The notes: generated from the letters alone by a model not told the origin. A stretch of 64,000 nucleotides of DNA from Pyxidicoccus sp. MSG2 (GCF_026626705.1 NZ_JAPNKC010000001.1:10936001-11000000); one strand, 5' to 3'; positions 24,217-34,074 are shown, numbered from the stretch's first letter. Numbers and translations are program-made.

Positions 24217-24423
24217 CGTCTTGTCTCCTGGGGTGGGTGCGACATTCGCCAACCGCTGCGAATGACCGACCCCAGGGCAAGGGCGGTGCCAGGAGCCTCC
24301 ACGGGCCCGAAGTCACGCGATTCCGCGCGGTTGGGCTCGCTCCGGAGTCATGGCGCGCGGCGTCCCGGAGGGAAACGTGCCAGGGCTGGCACGCGGGGAA
24401 CTCCTCCAGAGGGGACAGCCGTG

Positions 24424-24990
24424 TCAGCCCGTTGCTCGCCACTCTCCTTCGAGCAGCGAGAGGATGACGCTGTCGCTGAAGCCCGCCCCCTCGACGAGGC
24501 TCTCGCGCAGCAGACCTTCGCGCTGGAAGCCGGAGCGGGTGAGCACTCGCAGCGAGGCGGCGTTGCGCGGGTCCACCCGGGCCTCGATGCGGTGGAGCCG
24601 CATCTCCTCGAAGCCGAAGCGCAAGAGGGTGGGCATCACCTCCTTCATCACCCCCCGGCCCCACTGGTCGAAGCGGAGCACGTAGCCCACCTCGGCGTGC
24701 CGGTCCGCCTGGCTCCAGTGGAAGATCCCCGCGGAGCCGATGGGGGTGTCGTCGCCGCGCTCGCACAGCAACCAGCGGAAGCCTTCGCCACGGGACGCGG
24801 TCTCGAGGTCGCGCGCGAGCTTCTGCTGCGTCTTCTCGATGCCTTCGGTCGCCGAGAACCCGATGTACCGCGACGTCTCCGGATGGCCGTAGATGCGGGA
24901 GAGCGGACCTGCATCCTCCAGCCGGGGCTTGCGCAGTCGCAGCCGCTCGGTGGTGAGCTCCGGGTAGGTGTCGAAGTAGTGGGTCTGCAT
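24424..24990 (-). CDS. GNAT acetyltransferase, RimJ/RimL type
   Basis: 188 residues from the ATG at 24990 (MQTHYFDTYPELTTERLRLR, the standard opening of this group). Acetyl-CoA site: VGYVLRFDQWGRGVMKEVM (Q/RxxGxG/A variant). The C-terminal part HRIEARVDPRNAASLRVLTR with GFQREGLLRE is the family hallmark. Cytoplasmic; acetylates an amine of unknown identity, protein N-terminus or small molecule. Divergent from the SNF2 helicase with a 119-bp intergenic region. Confidence 0.9.
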   Translation of the reverse strand: MQTHYFDTYPELTTERLRLRKPRLEDAGPLSRIYGHPETSRYIGFSATEGIEKTQQKLARDLETASRGEGFRWLLCERGDDTPIGSAGIFHWSQADRHAEVGYVLRFDQWGRGVMKEVMPTLLRFGFEEMRLHRIEARVDPRNAASLRVLTRSGFQREGLLRESLVEGAGFSDSVILSLLEGEWRATG

Positions 24991-25109
24991 GGCGCGGCAC
25001 TCTAGCCCGCCGTCGGCCGATTCCGGCCGGACATGCGCTGTGCACTGCTGGTGAAGAGCTTCCCCCGGGTTGCGCGGGGCCCGTCGGGGGGATAGGGAAG
25101 GGGCCTCGT

Positions 25110-28100
25110 ATGTCTGTGACCGCGGAGCTGCTCGAAGCCGTCCGGGAGGAAGCGCGTCCGGACACCTGGTCCGCTGGCATGGGGCTCGCTCGCGCGGGCG
25201 CCGTCTCGGTGCAGTCCGTCGGAGAAGAAGAGGCCGTGCTGCGCGTGCGCATCGCCGGCCGGCCGGCGCCCCTGACCACCGTCCTCTACCCGGAGGATGA
25301 CATCTGGGAGTGCGACTGTCGTGGCAAGGTGGACCCCTGCGAGCACGTCGTCGCCGCGGCCATCGTCCTCCACCACTCGACGACCCAGCGCGCGCCCGTG
25401 CAGCGCGCCCCGGCGCGGCCCACCCCCGCGAACCGGCTCGCGCCCTCGCGGCCTCCGGTGGCACAGGCGGCGGCCCCGCGCACCGGTGCGGCGCCGAAGC
25501 CGGAGCGCATGGTGTACCGCTTCAAGCGGATGGACGGAGGGCTCCAGCTCGAGCGGCTGCTGGTGCGTCCGGACAACACCGCGCGGCTGCTCGCGCGCAG
25601 CCTGGCCTCGGTGGTGGCGAACCCGGTGGAGGCGGCGCGAATCCAGGTGGAGCCGTGGGATGTGCTCGCGGACAAGCTGCTGCTGAAGCCGACGAAGGGC
25701 GCGCTGCCGCCCGAGCGGCTCGACGCGCTCCTGCGCGTGCTGGAGCCCGCGCGCACCATCATCTTCGACGGCACGCTGGTGTCCGTCTCCAGCGAGCCGC
25801 TGCTCCCGCGTGTCACCGTGGAGGACCGCGGCGAGCAGACGGTGCTCAAGGTGGAGAAGGACCCGCGCGTCACCGACGTGGTCAGCCCCGGCGTGGCGCT
25901 GTGCGGGGACATCCTCTGCAAGCTGGGGGAGCAGGCCCTCACCGGCGCACGGCTGGAGAAGCTGCCCCAGGAGCGCGCCTTCTCGCCCGAGCAGATGGGG
26001 GACCTCACCGGGAAGGTGCTGCCGGATTTCGCGCGCCGCATGCCGGTGGATGTGAAGAGCCAGCGGTTGCCGCCCATCGACCGCACGCTGAAGCCGCGCA
26101 TCTCCCTGGAGCTGAACCAGCTCGACTCCGGCCTCTCGGTGCTGCCCACGCTGGTGTACGGCTCGCCGCCGTCGGTGCGCATCGACAACGGGCGCATGGT
26201 GTACGTGAATGGCGCGGTGCCCGTGCGCGACGAGGCCGCCGAGCAGAAGCTCATCCACGGTCTGCGCGACGAGCTGAACATGGTGCCCGGCCGCCGCGTG
26301 ACGGTGCAGGGCAGGGAAGCGGTGCAGCTCGCGGACCGGCTGCGGCGTTGGCGCGGCGGCCTCACCGGAGACGCGGCGCGCGTGGTGAGCCCCAACGTGA
26401 AGCTGCGCCCCACGCTGTCGGTGGACACGGGCGCCACCGAGGCCGGCGTGCCGCGCGTGGGCTTCTCGTTCGACTTCCAGGTGGAGGGCGCGGAGTCGGG
26501 CGCGCCGAAGACGGTGGATGCGGGCGCGGTGATGCGCGCGTGGGAGGAGGGCCTGGGGCTGGTGCCGCTGGAGGGCGGCGGCTGGGCACCGTTGCCCGGC
26601 GCGTGGCTGAAGCAGCACGGGCAGCGCGTGGCGGACCTGCTGGCCGCGCGCGGCTCGGACGGGCGGCTCGCCAACCACGCCATCCCCCAGCTCACCGGCC
26701 TGTGCGAGGCGCTGGAGCACCCGTCTCCGCCCGGGCTGGAGCGGCTGGCGCCCCTGGCCCAGGGCTTCGAGAAGCTGCCCGACGTGCAGCTCCCGAAGGA
26801 CCTCACCGCCACGCTGCGCCCCTACCAGCTCCAGGGCGTCAGCTGGCTCACCTTCCTGAGGCAGGCGGGCCTGGGCGGCGTGCTCGCGGACGACATGGGC
26901 CTGGGCAAGACGCTGCAGACCATCTGCACGCTGGGCCCGGGCACGCTGGTGGTGGCCCCCACCAGCGTGCTTCCCAACTGGGAGGCGGAGGTGAAGCGCT
27001 TCCGTCCCTCGCTGAAGGTCTCCGTCTACCACGGCCCCGGCCGCGCCCTGGACGAGGCCGCCGACGTGACGCTCACCACCTACGCGCTGCTGCGCCTGGA
27101 CGCGGAAGTGCTCGGGGCGAAGACGTGGGACACCGTGGTGCTGGACGAGGCCCAGGCCATCAAGAACCCGGACAGCCAGGTGGCGCGCGCCGCGTACGCC
27201 CTGCAGGCGCAGTTCCGGGTCGCCCTGAGCGGCACGCCCATCGAGAACCGGCTCGAGGAGTTGTGGAGCCTGATGCACTTCACCAACCAGGGGCTGCTCG
27301 GCGGGCGCAAGCAGTTCGACGAGCGGTGGGCCCGCCCCGTGGGGGACAACCAGAAGGGCGCCGCCGAGCAGCTCCGGGGGCGCATCCGGCCCTTCGTGTT
27401 GCGCAGGCTCAAGCGGGACGTGGCCCCCGAGCTGCCGCCGCGCACCGAGTCCGTGCGCCACGTCACCCTCAACGAGCGCGAGCGCGCCGTCTATGACGCC
27501 GTGTACGCCGCCACGCGCGAGGAGGTGGTGTCGCAACTGGAGGCGGGCGGCAACGTGCTCAAGGCGCTGGAGGCGCTGCTGCGACTGCGGCAGGCGGCCT
27601 GCCACCCGGCGCTGGTGCCGGGCCAGCAGGCGAAGTCGTCCTCCAAGGTGGAGGCGCTGCTGGAGGCGCTCGGCACGGCGGTGGAGGAGGGCCACAAGGC
27701 GCTCGTCTTCTCGCAGTGGACGTCCATGCTGGACCTCATCGAGCCGGCCCTGCGCGAGGCGGGCATCGGCTTCATCCGGCTGGACGGGAGCACGTCCAAC
27801 CGGGGCGCCGTGGCCGCTTCGTTCCAGGACCCGAAGGGCCCGCCGGTGATGCTCATCTCCCTCAAGGCGGGCGCCACGGGGCTCAACCTCACGGCGGCCG
27901 ACCACGTCTTCCTCGTGGACCCGTGGTGGAATCCTTCCGTGGAAGCGCAGGCGGCCGACCGGGCGCACCGTATCGGCCAGCAGCGGCCGGTGATGGTGTA
28001 CCGCCTGGTGTCCCGGGGCACGGTGGAGGAGAAGATCCTCACCCTCCAGGAAAAGAAGCGAGCGCTCTTCGAGTCCGCCCTCGGTGGCGCCGACGGGGCC

Positions 28101-28142
28101 GCGGCCATCACCCGGGCGGACCTCATGCAGCTGCTCGACTGA
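25110..28142 (+). CDS. SNF2-family DEAD/DEAH-like helicase with SWIM zinc finger
   Basis: 1010 residues. An N-terminal SWIM finger (about 70-85: CDCRGKVDPCEHV, C-x-C-x7-C-x-H) is followed by an Ala/Pro linker and a 350-residue SNF2-associated region. The helicase core starts near 570: motif I DDMGLGKTLQT (about 594), Ia VAPTSVLPNW, motif II DEAQ (about 678), motif III ALSGTPIENR, motif V TGLNLTAADHVFLVDPWWNP and motif VI ADRAHRIGQ. All motors are intact. This is the bacterial RapA/HepA-like SNF2 type that moves along DNA, likely in nucleoid or transcription remodelling. AAGGGG precedes the ATG. Confidence 0.95.
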   Translation: MSVTAELLEAVREEARPDTWSAGMGLARAGAVSVQSVGEEEAVLRVRIAGRPAPLTTVLYPEDDIWECDCRGKVDPCEHVVAAAIVLHHSTTQRAPVQRAPARPTPANRLAPSRPPVAQAAAPRTGAAPKPERMVYRFKRMDGGLQLERLLVRPDNTARLLARSLASVVANPVEAARIQVEPWDVLADKLLLKPTKGALPPERLDALLRVLEPARTIIFDGTLVSVSSEPLLPRVTVEDRGEQTVLKVEKDPRVTDVVSPGVALCGDILCKLGEQALTGARLEKLPQERAFSPEQMGDLTGKVLPDFARRMPVDVKSQRLPPIDRTLKPRISLELNQLDSGLSVLPTLVYGSPPSVRIDNGRMVYVNGAVPVRDEAAEQKLIHGLRDELNMVPGRRVTVQGREAVQLADRLRRWRGGLTGDAARVVSPNVKLRPTLSVDTGATEAGVPRVGFSFDFQVEGAESGAPKTVDAGAVMRAWEEGLGLVPLEGGGWAPLPGAWLKQHGQRVADLLAARGSDGRLANHAIPQLTGLCEALEHPSPPGLERLAPLAQGFEKLPDVQLPKDLTATLRPYQLQGVSWLTFLRQAGLGGVLADDMGLGKTLQTICTLGPGTLVVAPTSVLPNWEAEVKRFRPSLKVSVYHGPGRALDEAADVTLTTYALLRLDAEVLGAKTWDTVVLDEAQAIKNPDSQVARAAYALQAQFRVALSGTPIENRLEELWSLMHFTNQGLLGGRKQFDERWARPVGDNQKGAAEQLRGRIRPFVLRRLKRDVAPELPPRTESVRHVTLNERERAVYDAVYAATREEVVSQLEAGGNVLKALEALLRLRQAACHPALVPGQQAKSSSKVEALLEALGTAVEEGHKALVFSQWTSMLDLIEPALREAGIGFIRLDGSTSNRGAVAASFQDPKGPPVMLISLKAGATGLNLTAADHVFLVDPWWNPSVEAQAADRAHRIGQQRPVMVYRLVSRGTVEEKILTLQEKKRALFESALGGADGAAAITRADLMQLLD

Positions 28143-28203
28143 AGTGTCTTCTAGCGCTCCAGAACGAGCGAGCCGGGGCCGGAACCGGGTAGAATGACCG
28201 GCC

Positions 28204-30699
28204 ATGCGCCGCCTCATAATTCCATTGTGGCCCCTCCTGCTCCTCGCCGCCTGCAAGGAGGATCCCCCAAACGCGCAACAGGCTGCCGTGAAGTTGATCG
28301 TCTCCTTCAACTTCAAGGCTGGCTGTATCGCCGTGCAGGCCCGCGACAAGGACGTGCCGGAACGTGAGTTCAGCATGCAGCTGGACTCAACGGACCCAAA
28401 GCTTGCGGACCGGGAGCTGGTCATCAGCATCTTCCGGCAGGACGACTGGGGCCGGAATCTGGAAATCATCACCGCCGCGCACGAGGAGTCGTGCGACGGG
28501 GCCAAGGTGGTGAGCGACACGAAGACGGTGCCGCTGGACACGGCTGGCGTGAGAGAGGTGAAGGTCGCGCTGAACGCCACGGATGGCGACGGTGACGGGT
28601 ACGTGCCCACGGCGATGGGCGGCACGGACTGCGATGATGATAACGCCAACGTCGCGATGCGCACCTTCTACCGGGACGGTGATGGGGATGGCTACGGCGG
28701 CGCCGACATGGTCCGGGGCTGCACGGCGCCTTCGTCCCAGTACGTAGCCCGGGGCGGCGACTGCAACGACACGAGCACCGAGCAGGCGCCAGGCAGGTCC
28801 GAGGTGTGCGACGGCCTGGACAACGACTGTGCGGGTGGCGTCGACGACCGTCTGCCCCAGCTAAGCTTCTACAAGGACGGGGACGGGGACGGCGTCGGGG
28901 CGGGCCCGGTGATGACGGGCTGTGCCATTCCAGCCAATCACGTGGCGTCCGGTAACGACTGCGATGACACCGACATCCAGATCAAGCCTGGGTTGACGGA
29001 GACGTGCGACGACAAGGACAACGACTGTGCTGGCGGCGTCGACAATGGCCTGCCGGTGGCTACGTATTTCCGGGATGCGGATGGCGATACCTTCGGCAAG
29101 GACTCGGACTCGCTGCAGAAGTGCAGGATGCCCACGGGATACGTGACCAACAACACCGACTGCGATGACACCGCGTTTGCGGTGAATCCCAACGCGACGG
29201 AGGTGTGCAACGACGTCGACGACAACTGCCGCAGCGGCACGGACGAGGGCTTCAACAAGTCGTGGTACCGGGACGTGGACGGGGACGGCTTCGGGCGTCA
29301 GGACGTCCAGGTAACGAGCTGCACGCAGCCCGCGGGCCATGTGGCGCCGACCGCCAACTTCGACTGCGATGATGGCAACATCGCGGTGAAGCCCGGGGCC
29401 CCGGAGCTGTGCAACGAGGTCGACGACAACTGCGTGGACGGTGTGGATGAGGCCTTCACCACGGGAATGACCCGGAAGGGCGCCGCCTGCGGCGTAAGCC
29501 CGTGCACGGGTATCTATGTGTGCAATGCGGCGAAGGACAACACCACCTGCAACGCACCCACGCCTATCAACTACTACCCCGATTCGGACGGGGACGGGGA
29601 CGGAGCCAGCGCCGCCGCTGCTTCAGTTTTCTGCTCCGACCAGCCCGCGCCACCCAACGCATCGACCTCGAAAACGGACTGCGACGACGCGGACAAGTAC
29701 AACAGGGGCAACAGCACCGAGGTCTGCGACCAGCGTAACAACAACTGCGACCCCGGGGGATTGGTAGACGAGGGCAACGTCTGCATGGGCGCTGGCTGGA
29801 ATGCGCTGACGGGCACGACGATTGACGGCCGCAACTGGAACACGGTGGCCATCAACAAGGACAGCGCCACCGGCTACCCCGTGTGGATTGCTGGAGCCAA
29901 CGGTGCACTGGCTCGCCGCGCCAGCGCGGGCGACCCGTTTACGAGCTTCGATGCGACGTGTGGCACCCCCAATTGGAACTCAGCCTGGGTGAGCAGTGAT
30001 GGAAGTGTGTTCCTGGTGGGCAGTGGGGGGCAGGTGGCCCAGCACAACGGAACCAACTGCGCCCAGATGCACACGCTGACGAGTGGCAGCAACGCCACGG
30101 GCATCATCGGCTTCGAAGGAGCGACGCCGTTGCGCTACGTGGTGGATGAAACGGGGCACTTGTATTCCTGGACGTCGAACACTGCTCCAGTGGAAGTGGA
30201 CGACAACGCTGGCTTCTACAGAGACGTCCATGGGTTCGACAGCTCACAGGTGTTCATCGCGGGCCAGAACCCGGGATCGGGTTCCAGCAGCGGTCCTCTC
30301 ATGGAGACCTTTACCGGCGGGGCGGACACCAGCACCATGACAGTGCCGGGGTCGAACAATTCCAGCTTCCGGAGCGTCTGGATGGTGTCGCCTGGGCTCG
30401 CGTACGCGGTGGGAGACAACTCGAATATCGTGAGATTGCAAGGCACGACTTGGTCGGCCCTGACGCCTCCGGCGTCCGCCAACTATACGAGTGTCTGCGC
30501 GCCGGACCGCTCATCGGTCTACGTCACGGATGCCGCAGGCGCCATTCGTCGCTACAGAGAGGCCCCAACGAACACGTGGACGCCGCTGTACACCCCCGGG
30601 TCCGCGCTCCCGCTCAAGGACATCGCGCTGGTCTCCCCGACCAGCATCTGGGCCGTGGGTCCGAACGGGCGCGTCCTCCACTTCCCGGAACTGCCGTAG
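28204..30699 (+). CDS. lipoprotein with MopE-type metal-binding repeats and a C-terminal propeller-like region
   Basis: 831 residues. Lipobox LLLLAAC (Cys17). Residues about 125-525 hold six Asp/Cys-rich units with the pattern DGDGDGYG...DCDD....PG..E.CDG.DNDC.GGVDE, the putative metal-binding MopE motif (calcium or copper sites with two disulfides). The first unit is incomplete and the last is altered (CDQRNNNCDPGGLVDE). The C-terminal 300 residues have repeated WVSSDGSVFLVGSGG- and SPTSIWAVGPNG-type strands, suggesting a beta-propeller. A surface-exposed structural or metal-binding protein is likely; no catalytic residues are seen. Confidence 0.85.
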   Translation: MRRLIIPLWPLLLLAACKEDPPNAQQAAVKLIVSFNFKAGCIAVQARDKDVPEREFSMQLDSTDPKLADRELVISIFRQDDWGRNLEIITAAHEESCDGAKVVSDTKTVPLDTAGVREVKVALNATDGDGDGYVPTAMGGTDCDDDNANVAMRTFYRDGDGDGYGGADMVRGCTAPSSQYVARGGDCNDTSTEQAPGRSEVCDGLDNDCAGGVDDRLPQLSFYKDGDGDGVGAGPVMTGCAIPANHVASGNDCDDTDIQIKPGLTETCDDKDNDCAGGVDNGLPVATYFRDADGDTFGKDSDSLQKCRMPTGYVTNNTDCDDTAFAVNPNATEVCNDVDDNCRSGTDEGFNKSWYRDVDGDGFGRQDVQVTSCTQPAGHVAPTANFDCDDGNIAVKPGAPELCNEVDDNCVDGVDEAFTTGMTRKGAACGVSPCTGIYVCNAAKDNTTCNAPTPINYYPDSDGDGDGASAAAASVFCSDQPAPPNASTSKTDCDDADKYNRGNSTEVCDQRNNNCDPGGLVDEGNVCMGAGWNALTGTTIDGRNWNTVAINKDSATGYPVWIAGANGALARRASAGDPFTSFDATCGTPNWNSAWVSSDGSVFLVGSGGQVAQHNGTNCAQMHTLTSGSNATGIIGFEGATPLRYVVDETGHLYSWTSNTAPVEVDDNAGFYRDVHGFDSSQVFIAGQNPGSGSSSGPLMETFTGGADTSTMTVPGSNNSSFRSVWMVSPGLAYAVGDNSNIVRLQGTTWSALTPPASANYTSVCAPDRSSVYVTDAAGAIRRYREAPTNTWTPLYTPGSALPLKDIALVSPTSIWAVGPNGRVLHFPELP

Positions 30700-30706
30700 C
30701 GCTCCC

Positions 30707-30729
30707 CCCGGAATCCCTGTGATTCCGGG
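30707..30729 (+). terminator. hairpin after the MopE-like gene
   Basis: Perfect 9-bp stem CCCGGAATC / GATTCCGGG around CCTGT, 7 bp after the stop. There is no T run, so it may be a weak or Rho-assisted terminator. A second smaller dyad (ATCGAC...GTCGAT) lies about 20 bp further on. Confidence 0.45.
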
Positions 30730-30842
30730 CACCTGGAGAGGCCCCGGGAAAATCGACCCCCGTGTCGATCTCCCGGAGCCTCGTTCGTCGTCTCGGTGAA
30801 GCCAGGAACCCGAATCCCAGCGAACCCGGAAGGGAGCACCCC

Positions 30843-31286
30843 ATGACGACGGACACGACGCTCAGCGCGGATGCAGTGGCAACCCACACCTCGAAGTCCT
30901 TCGCCCGGCACCTGCCGACGGTGGGGAGGGTGCTGCTCGGCATCCTCCTCTTCGTCCCCGGGCTGAACGGCTTCCTGAACTTCCTGCCGCCGCCCCCGAC
31001 GGCCCTTCCCGAGTTCGCCGAGGCGCTCATCAAGACGGGCTACATGTTCCCGCTCATCAAGGGCACCGAGGTCCTCGTGGGCGTGCTGCTGCTGACCAAC
31101 CGCTTCGTGCCGCTCGCGCTGGCCCTGGCCGCGCCGGTGGTCGTCAACATCGTCGCCTTCCACGCCTTCCTGGCGCCGGAGGGGATGGTCATCCCCATCG
31201 TCCTCCTGGCGCTGAACCTCTCCCTGGCGTGGTCGTACCGGAAGCTCTACCGCCCCATGCTCGCCCTGCGCGCGAAGCCCGGGTAG
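30843..31286 (+). CDS. DoxX-like small membrane protein
   Basis: 147 residues from the ATG at 30843 with GGAAGGGAG upstream; an upstream GTG at 30762 lacks support. After a polar N-terminus there are four hydrophobic segments (RVLLGILLFVPGLNGFLNFL, MFPLIKGTEVLVGVLLL, LALALAAPVVVNIVAFHAF, MVIPIVLLALNLSLAW). The GLNGF and KGTEVLVG signatures are those of DoxX-type inner membrane proteins, tied to oxidative or thiol stress in other bacteria. The exact role is unknown. It is convergent with the YCII gene 28 bp away. Confidence 0.85.
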   Translation: MTTDTTLSADAVATHTSKSFARHLPTVGRVLLGILLFVPGLNGFLNFLPPPPTALPEFAEALIKTGYMFPLIKGTEVLVGVLLLTNRFVPLALALAAPVVVNIVAFHAFLAPEGMVIPIVLLALNLSLAWSYRKLYRPMLALRAKPG

Positions 31287-31314
31287 GCCTCGCGGCGCAG
31301 CGCCTGACCGCCCG

Positions 31315-31680
31315 CTAGCGCTTGGCGTCCGCGAAGCAGGGGCCCAATTCGCGCACCTCGACGGTGGCCCACTCGGCCGCGGGGCACTCGTGGGCAATCG
31401 CGAGCGCCTCCTCCCGCGTCTTGCAGTCGAGCAGGAAGATGCCGCCAATCATCTCCTTGGCCTCGGCGAACGGGCCATCGTTCACGATGCGCTTGCCGCC
31501 GCGCACGCCGATGCGCACCGCGGAGTCGTCCGCGCGGAGCGACTCACCCGCCCTGAGGATGCCGCGGGATTGCAGGTCACCGCTGAAGCGGACCATCCGG
31601 TCCATGGCGTGATGTGCCTCCTCCTGCGTCCTCTCCTGCCTCTGTCCCCGGGGCTCCAGGATCATCAACGCGAACGCCAT
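31315..31680 (-). CDS. YCII-related (DGPF) protein
   Basis: 121 residues. AAGGAG lies 7 bp before the ATG. The family core VNDGPFAEAKEMIGGIFLLD and the C-terminal EEALAIAHECPAAEWATVEVR identify the YCII/DGPF fold, a small ferredoxin-like dimer. These often sit next to ECF sigma factors; none is present here, but a MarR gene is 91 bp upstream on the same strand. Biochemical role unknown. Confidence 0.88.
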   Translation of the reverse strand: MAFALMILEPRGQRQERTQEEAHHAMDRMVRFSGDLQSRGILRAGESLRADDSAVRIGVRGGKRIVNDGPFAEAKEMIGGIFLLDCKTREEALAIAHECPAAEWATVEVRELGPCFADAKR

Positions 31681-31771
31681 TGAGCGCTCCTTTCGAGGGG
31701 GCGGATCCTACCTCAGCGGTCTGACAAATCCTCGGAGTTCTGCCGGGTGGCTCCGTGAAGCCTCCGGGTTC

Positions 31772-32224
31772 TCAGGACTTCTCAGCACCCTGGGCGAGCA
31801 GCCGCGAGAGCAGGGTGGACAACATCTCCAGCTCCGCGGGCTTCAGCTGGGAGAGCTCCTCCGGAGGGGCGTACAGCCCTTCCAGCAATTGACGCTTCAG
31901 GCGCACGCCCTTCGTGGTGAGCACGACGGAGCGGACCCTGCGGTCCTCCGGGTTCGGCCGGCGCTCCACCAGTCCGCGCGTCTCGAGCCGGTCCACGATG
32001 AAGGTGGCGTTGGAGGCATCGCAGTCCCAGGCCTCCGCGAGCGAGCGCATCGTGCGCCCCACGGTCGCATCCAGCCCGCCCAGCCCGCGTGCATCGTTGG
32101 GAGTGAGCCCGAGCCGGCTCAGGAGGCGGTCTCGCCGCGGCCGCGTGCGCATGAAGAAGTCGAAGAGCAGGCGCCAGGCCTGTGCCTCCAGCCTCTCCTG
32201 CTCTCCATCCCCCGAGCGTGCCAT
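31772..32224 (-). CDS. MarR family regulator
   Basis: 150 residues. The winged HTH has SLAEAWDCDASNATFIVDRL and the wing LVERRPNPEDRRVRSVVLTT, the diagnostic DRR wing of MarR. Helices at both ends form the dimer. It is followed on the same strand by the YCII gene and lies 67 bp downstream of the AraC gene, so it could be a local regulator; the effector is unknown. Confidence 0.9.
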   Translation of the reverse strand: MARSGDGEQERLEAQAWRLLFDFFMRTRPRRDRLLSRLGLTPNDARGLGGLDATVGRTMRSLAEAWDCDASNATFIVDRLETRGLVERRPNPEDRRVRSVVLTTKGVRLKRQLLEGLYAPPEELSQLKPAELEMLSTLLSRLLAQGAEKS

Positions 32225-32291
32225 GGGCGCTGTCTCTCAAGTTCCCGGGGAGAGCGCCAGCGTCATCTGTCTCGACCACGGTTCGCATGAG

Positions 32292-33275
32292 TCATGCAGA
32301 TGCCCGGGCCGTGGGCCGGGTGGCGGCCTCGGGGTTGCGTCTCACCGCGCCCGGAGACACGCCGATGAAGCGCTTGAACGCACGGCTGAACGCCGCCTCG
32401 GACTGGTAGCCGAGGCGGCTCGCGAGCTCACCGAGCCCGGCCGTGTCCTCCCTCAACCACGTCACCGCCACGTGCATCCGCCAGCGCGCGACGTAGTGCA
32501 TCGCGGGCTCACCGACGAGCTCGGTGAAGCGCGCCGCGAAGGCCGAGCGTGACATCGCCACCTCCTTCGCGAGCGAGGCCAGCGTCCACGCGCGCGCCGG
32601 GTCCCGGTGGATGAGCATGAGGACCCGGCCGAGCTGCGGGTCCTGGAGCGCTCCGAGCCACCCCTTCCGCGCGGCGGGGTCCTGCTGAATCCACGAGCGG
32701 ATGGCCTGGACGATGAGGATGTCCGCGAGCCGGGTGATGACGGCCTCCACGCCCGGGCGCAACGCCTTCGCCTCGGCCGCCATCAGCCGCAGCGTGCTCT
32801 CCATCCAGTCCACGTGGGGCGAGCTCGCGGCGTCCAGGTGAATCACCCGAGGCAGGAGCCTGACCACCGCGTGGGCCGCGGGATGGTCGAACCGGACGGC
32901 GCCACAGACGAGCGTGCTCGGCGCGCCGCCGCCACCATGCCGGAGGACGGAATAGCGCTCGCTGACCTGCTGCTGCGGAAGCTCATGGGCCAGCGGCGTG
33001 GGGACGCGGGGCCCGGTCCAGAGGCGATGGCCCTCGCCGTGCGTCACGAGCGCGAGGTCCCCCGGCCGCAGCCCGACGGGCGCGGTGCCTTCGACTTCGA
33101 GCGAGCACGCGCCGGACGTGACGACGTGGAACCACATGCACCCGGGCATGGGCGGCAGCGCGAGTCCCCAGGGCGCGGTGAGCTCCGACTGGCAGTAGAA
33201 GCTGCCCGTCATGCGCAGGAAGTGCAGCGCCTCGCCGAGCGGGTCCACGGGGGCCCAGAGCTGCTTGTCCACCAT
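32292..33275 (-). CDS. AraC family regulator with N-terminal cupin domain
   Basis: 327 residues. N-terminal cupin_6-type sensor (WFHVVTSGACSLEV, RPGDLALVTHGEGHRL). C-terminal double HTH: TLASLAKEVAMSRSAFAARF and RLGYQSEAAFSRAFKRFIG, the conserved AraC second helix. It is divergent from the NAD(P)-binding/DUF1772 gene pair with a 142-bp intergenic dyad, so it is the likely controller of that pair. Ligand unknown, probably a small organic molecule. Confidence 0.92.
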   Translation of the reverse strand: MVDKQLWAPVDPLGEALHFLRMTGSFYCQSELTAPWGLALPPMPGCMWFHVVTSGACSLEVEGTAPVGLRPGDLALVTHGEGHRLWTGPRVPTPLAHELPQQQVSERYSVLRHGGGGAPSTLVCGAVRFDHPAAHAVVRLLPRVIHLDAASSPHVDWMESTLRLMAAEAKALRPGVEAVITRLADILIVQAIRSWIQQDPAARKGWLGALQDPQLGRVLMLIHRDPARAWTLASLAKEVAMSRSAFAARFTELVGEPAMHYVARWRMHVAVTWLREDTAGLGELASRLGYQSEAAFSRAFKRFIGVSPGAVRRNPEAATRPTARASA

Positions 33276-33305
33276 GGGCGGAGCATGCCCCCGGCGGGAC
33301 GAGAG

Positions 33306-33327
33306 CGTCCAGCGCGCCGCCTGGACG
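33306..33327. promoter_or_regulatory. candidate operator between AraC and reductase genes
   Basis: 7-bp arms CGTCCAG and CTGGACG around 8 bp (CGCGCCGC), about 30 bp from the AraC start and 90 bp from the reductase start. The position fits regulation of either gene; AraC sites are usually direct repeats, so the protein that binds it is uncertain. Confidence 0.35.
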
Positions 33328-33417
33328 AACGAGCATGAAACCGCGACTGCCGGTCATTGAGGCCGGCGGGCCCGGGCGACATCTTGCGTGAAGGCAATCA
33401 AGCCCGAGGGAATCGTG

Positions 33418-34074
33418 ATGAAAGTCCTGGTGGTGGGTGCAACGGGAGGTTCCGGACGCGCGGCAATCGAAGTGCTGCTGTCCGAGGGGCATGACGTGAC
33501 GGCCTTCGCCCGGCGGCCGGAAGCGCTCGGCGTCTCGTCGCCGCGGTTGGCCGTCGTCACGGGGGATGCGACGAGCCCCGCCGACGTCGAGCGCGCGGTG
33601 CAGGGACAGGACGCGGTGATTGTCACGCTCGGCATCCGCGAGAATCCGTTGACGGTCCGGATGCGCGGCAGCGCGCGGACGCCGATGGACGTGCGCTCGG
33701 TCGGAACGCGAAACGTCATCTCCGCCATGCGAAACCACGGCGTCCGCAAGCTGGTGGTGCAGACCACGTACGGGGTGGGGGAGACGCGGGGCCGGCTGTC
33801 GCTCAAGTGGAAGCTGCTGTTCTCGCTGCTCCTGAAGCCGCAGATTGCCGACACCGAGCTGCAGGAGCGCGAGGTGCGCGAGAGCGGGCTCGACTGGGTG
33901 CTCGCGCAGCCCGTGGGTCTGACGGATGGGGCCGAAGCGGCTGCCCCCTTCGCCTCCCCGGCGGGAGAGGCCCGGGGGATGAGTGTCTCGCGGAGGAGCG
34001 TCGGCCGTTTCCTCGTCGAGGCGGCGCAGAGCGCGAAGTACATTGGCAGGTCGGTGGCCCTTTCGGCCGCGTGA
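33418..34074 (+). CDS. NAD(P)-binding (atypical SDR / NmrA-like) protein
   Basis: 218 residues from the ATG at 33418, GAGGG 7 bp upstream. Rossmann opening MKVLVVGATGGSGRAAIEVL, NADP-type FARRPEAL, VTGDATSPADVERAVQGQD and TTYGVGETRG. Matches the short atypical SDR-a5-like group (flavin or biliverdin-reductase-like). Cytoplasmic oxidoreductase of unknown substrate. The downstream DUF1772 gene starts 9 bp after its stop and the divergent AraC gene is the likely regulator. Confidence 0.88.
   Translation: MKVLVVGATGGSGRAAIEVLLSEGHDVTAFARRPEALGVSSPRLAVVTGDATSPADVERAVQGQDAVIVTLGIRENPLTVRMRGSARTPMDVRSVGTRNVISAMRNHGVRKLVVQTTYGVGETRGRLSLKWKLLFSLLLKPQIADTELQEREVRESGLDWVLAQPVGLTDGAEAAAPFASPAGEARGMSVSRRSVGRFLVEAAQSAKYIGRSVALSAA

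Noticed and set aside
25002..28664. Very long open frame on the minus strand opposite the SNF2 gene
   Set aside because: GC-rich DNA leaves antisense frames open. The translation is His/Arg/Gly-rich without any domain, while the plus strand has all helicase motifs.
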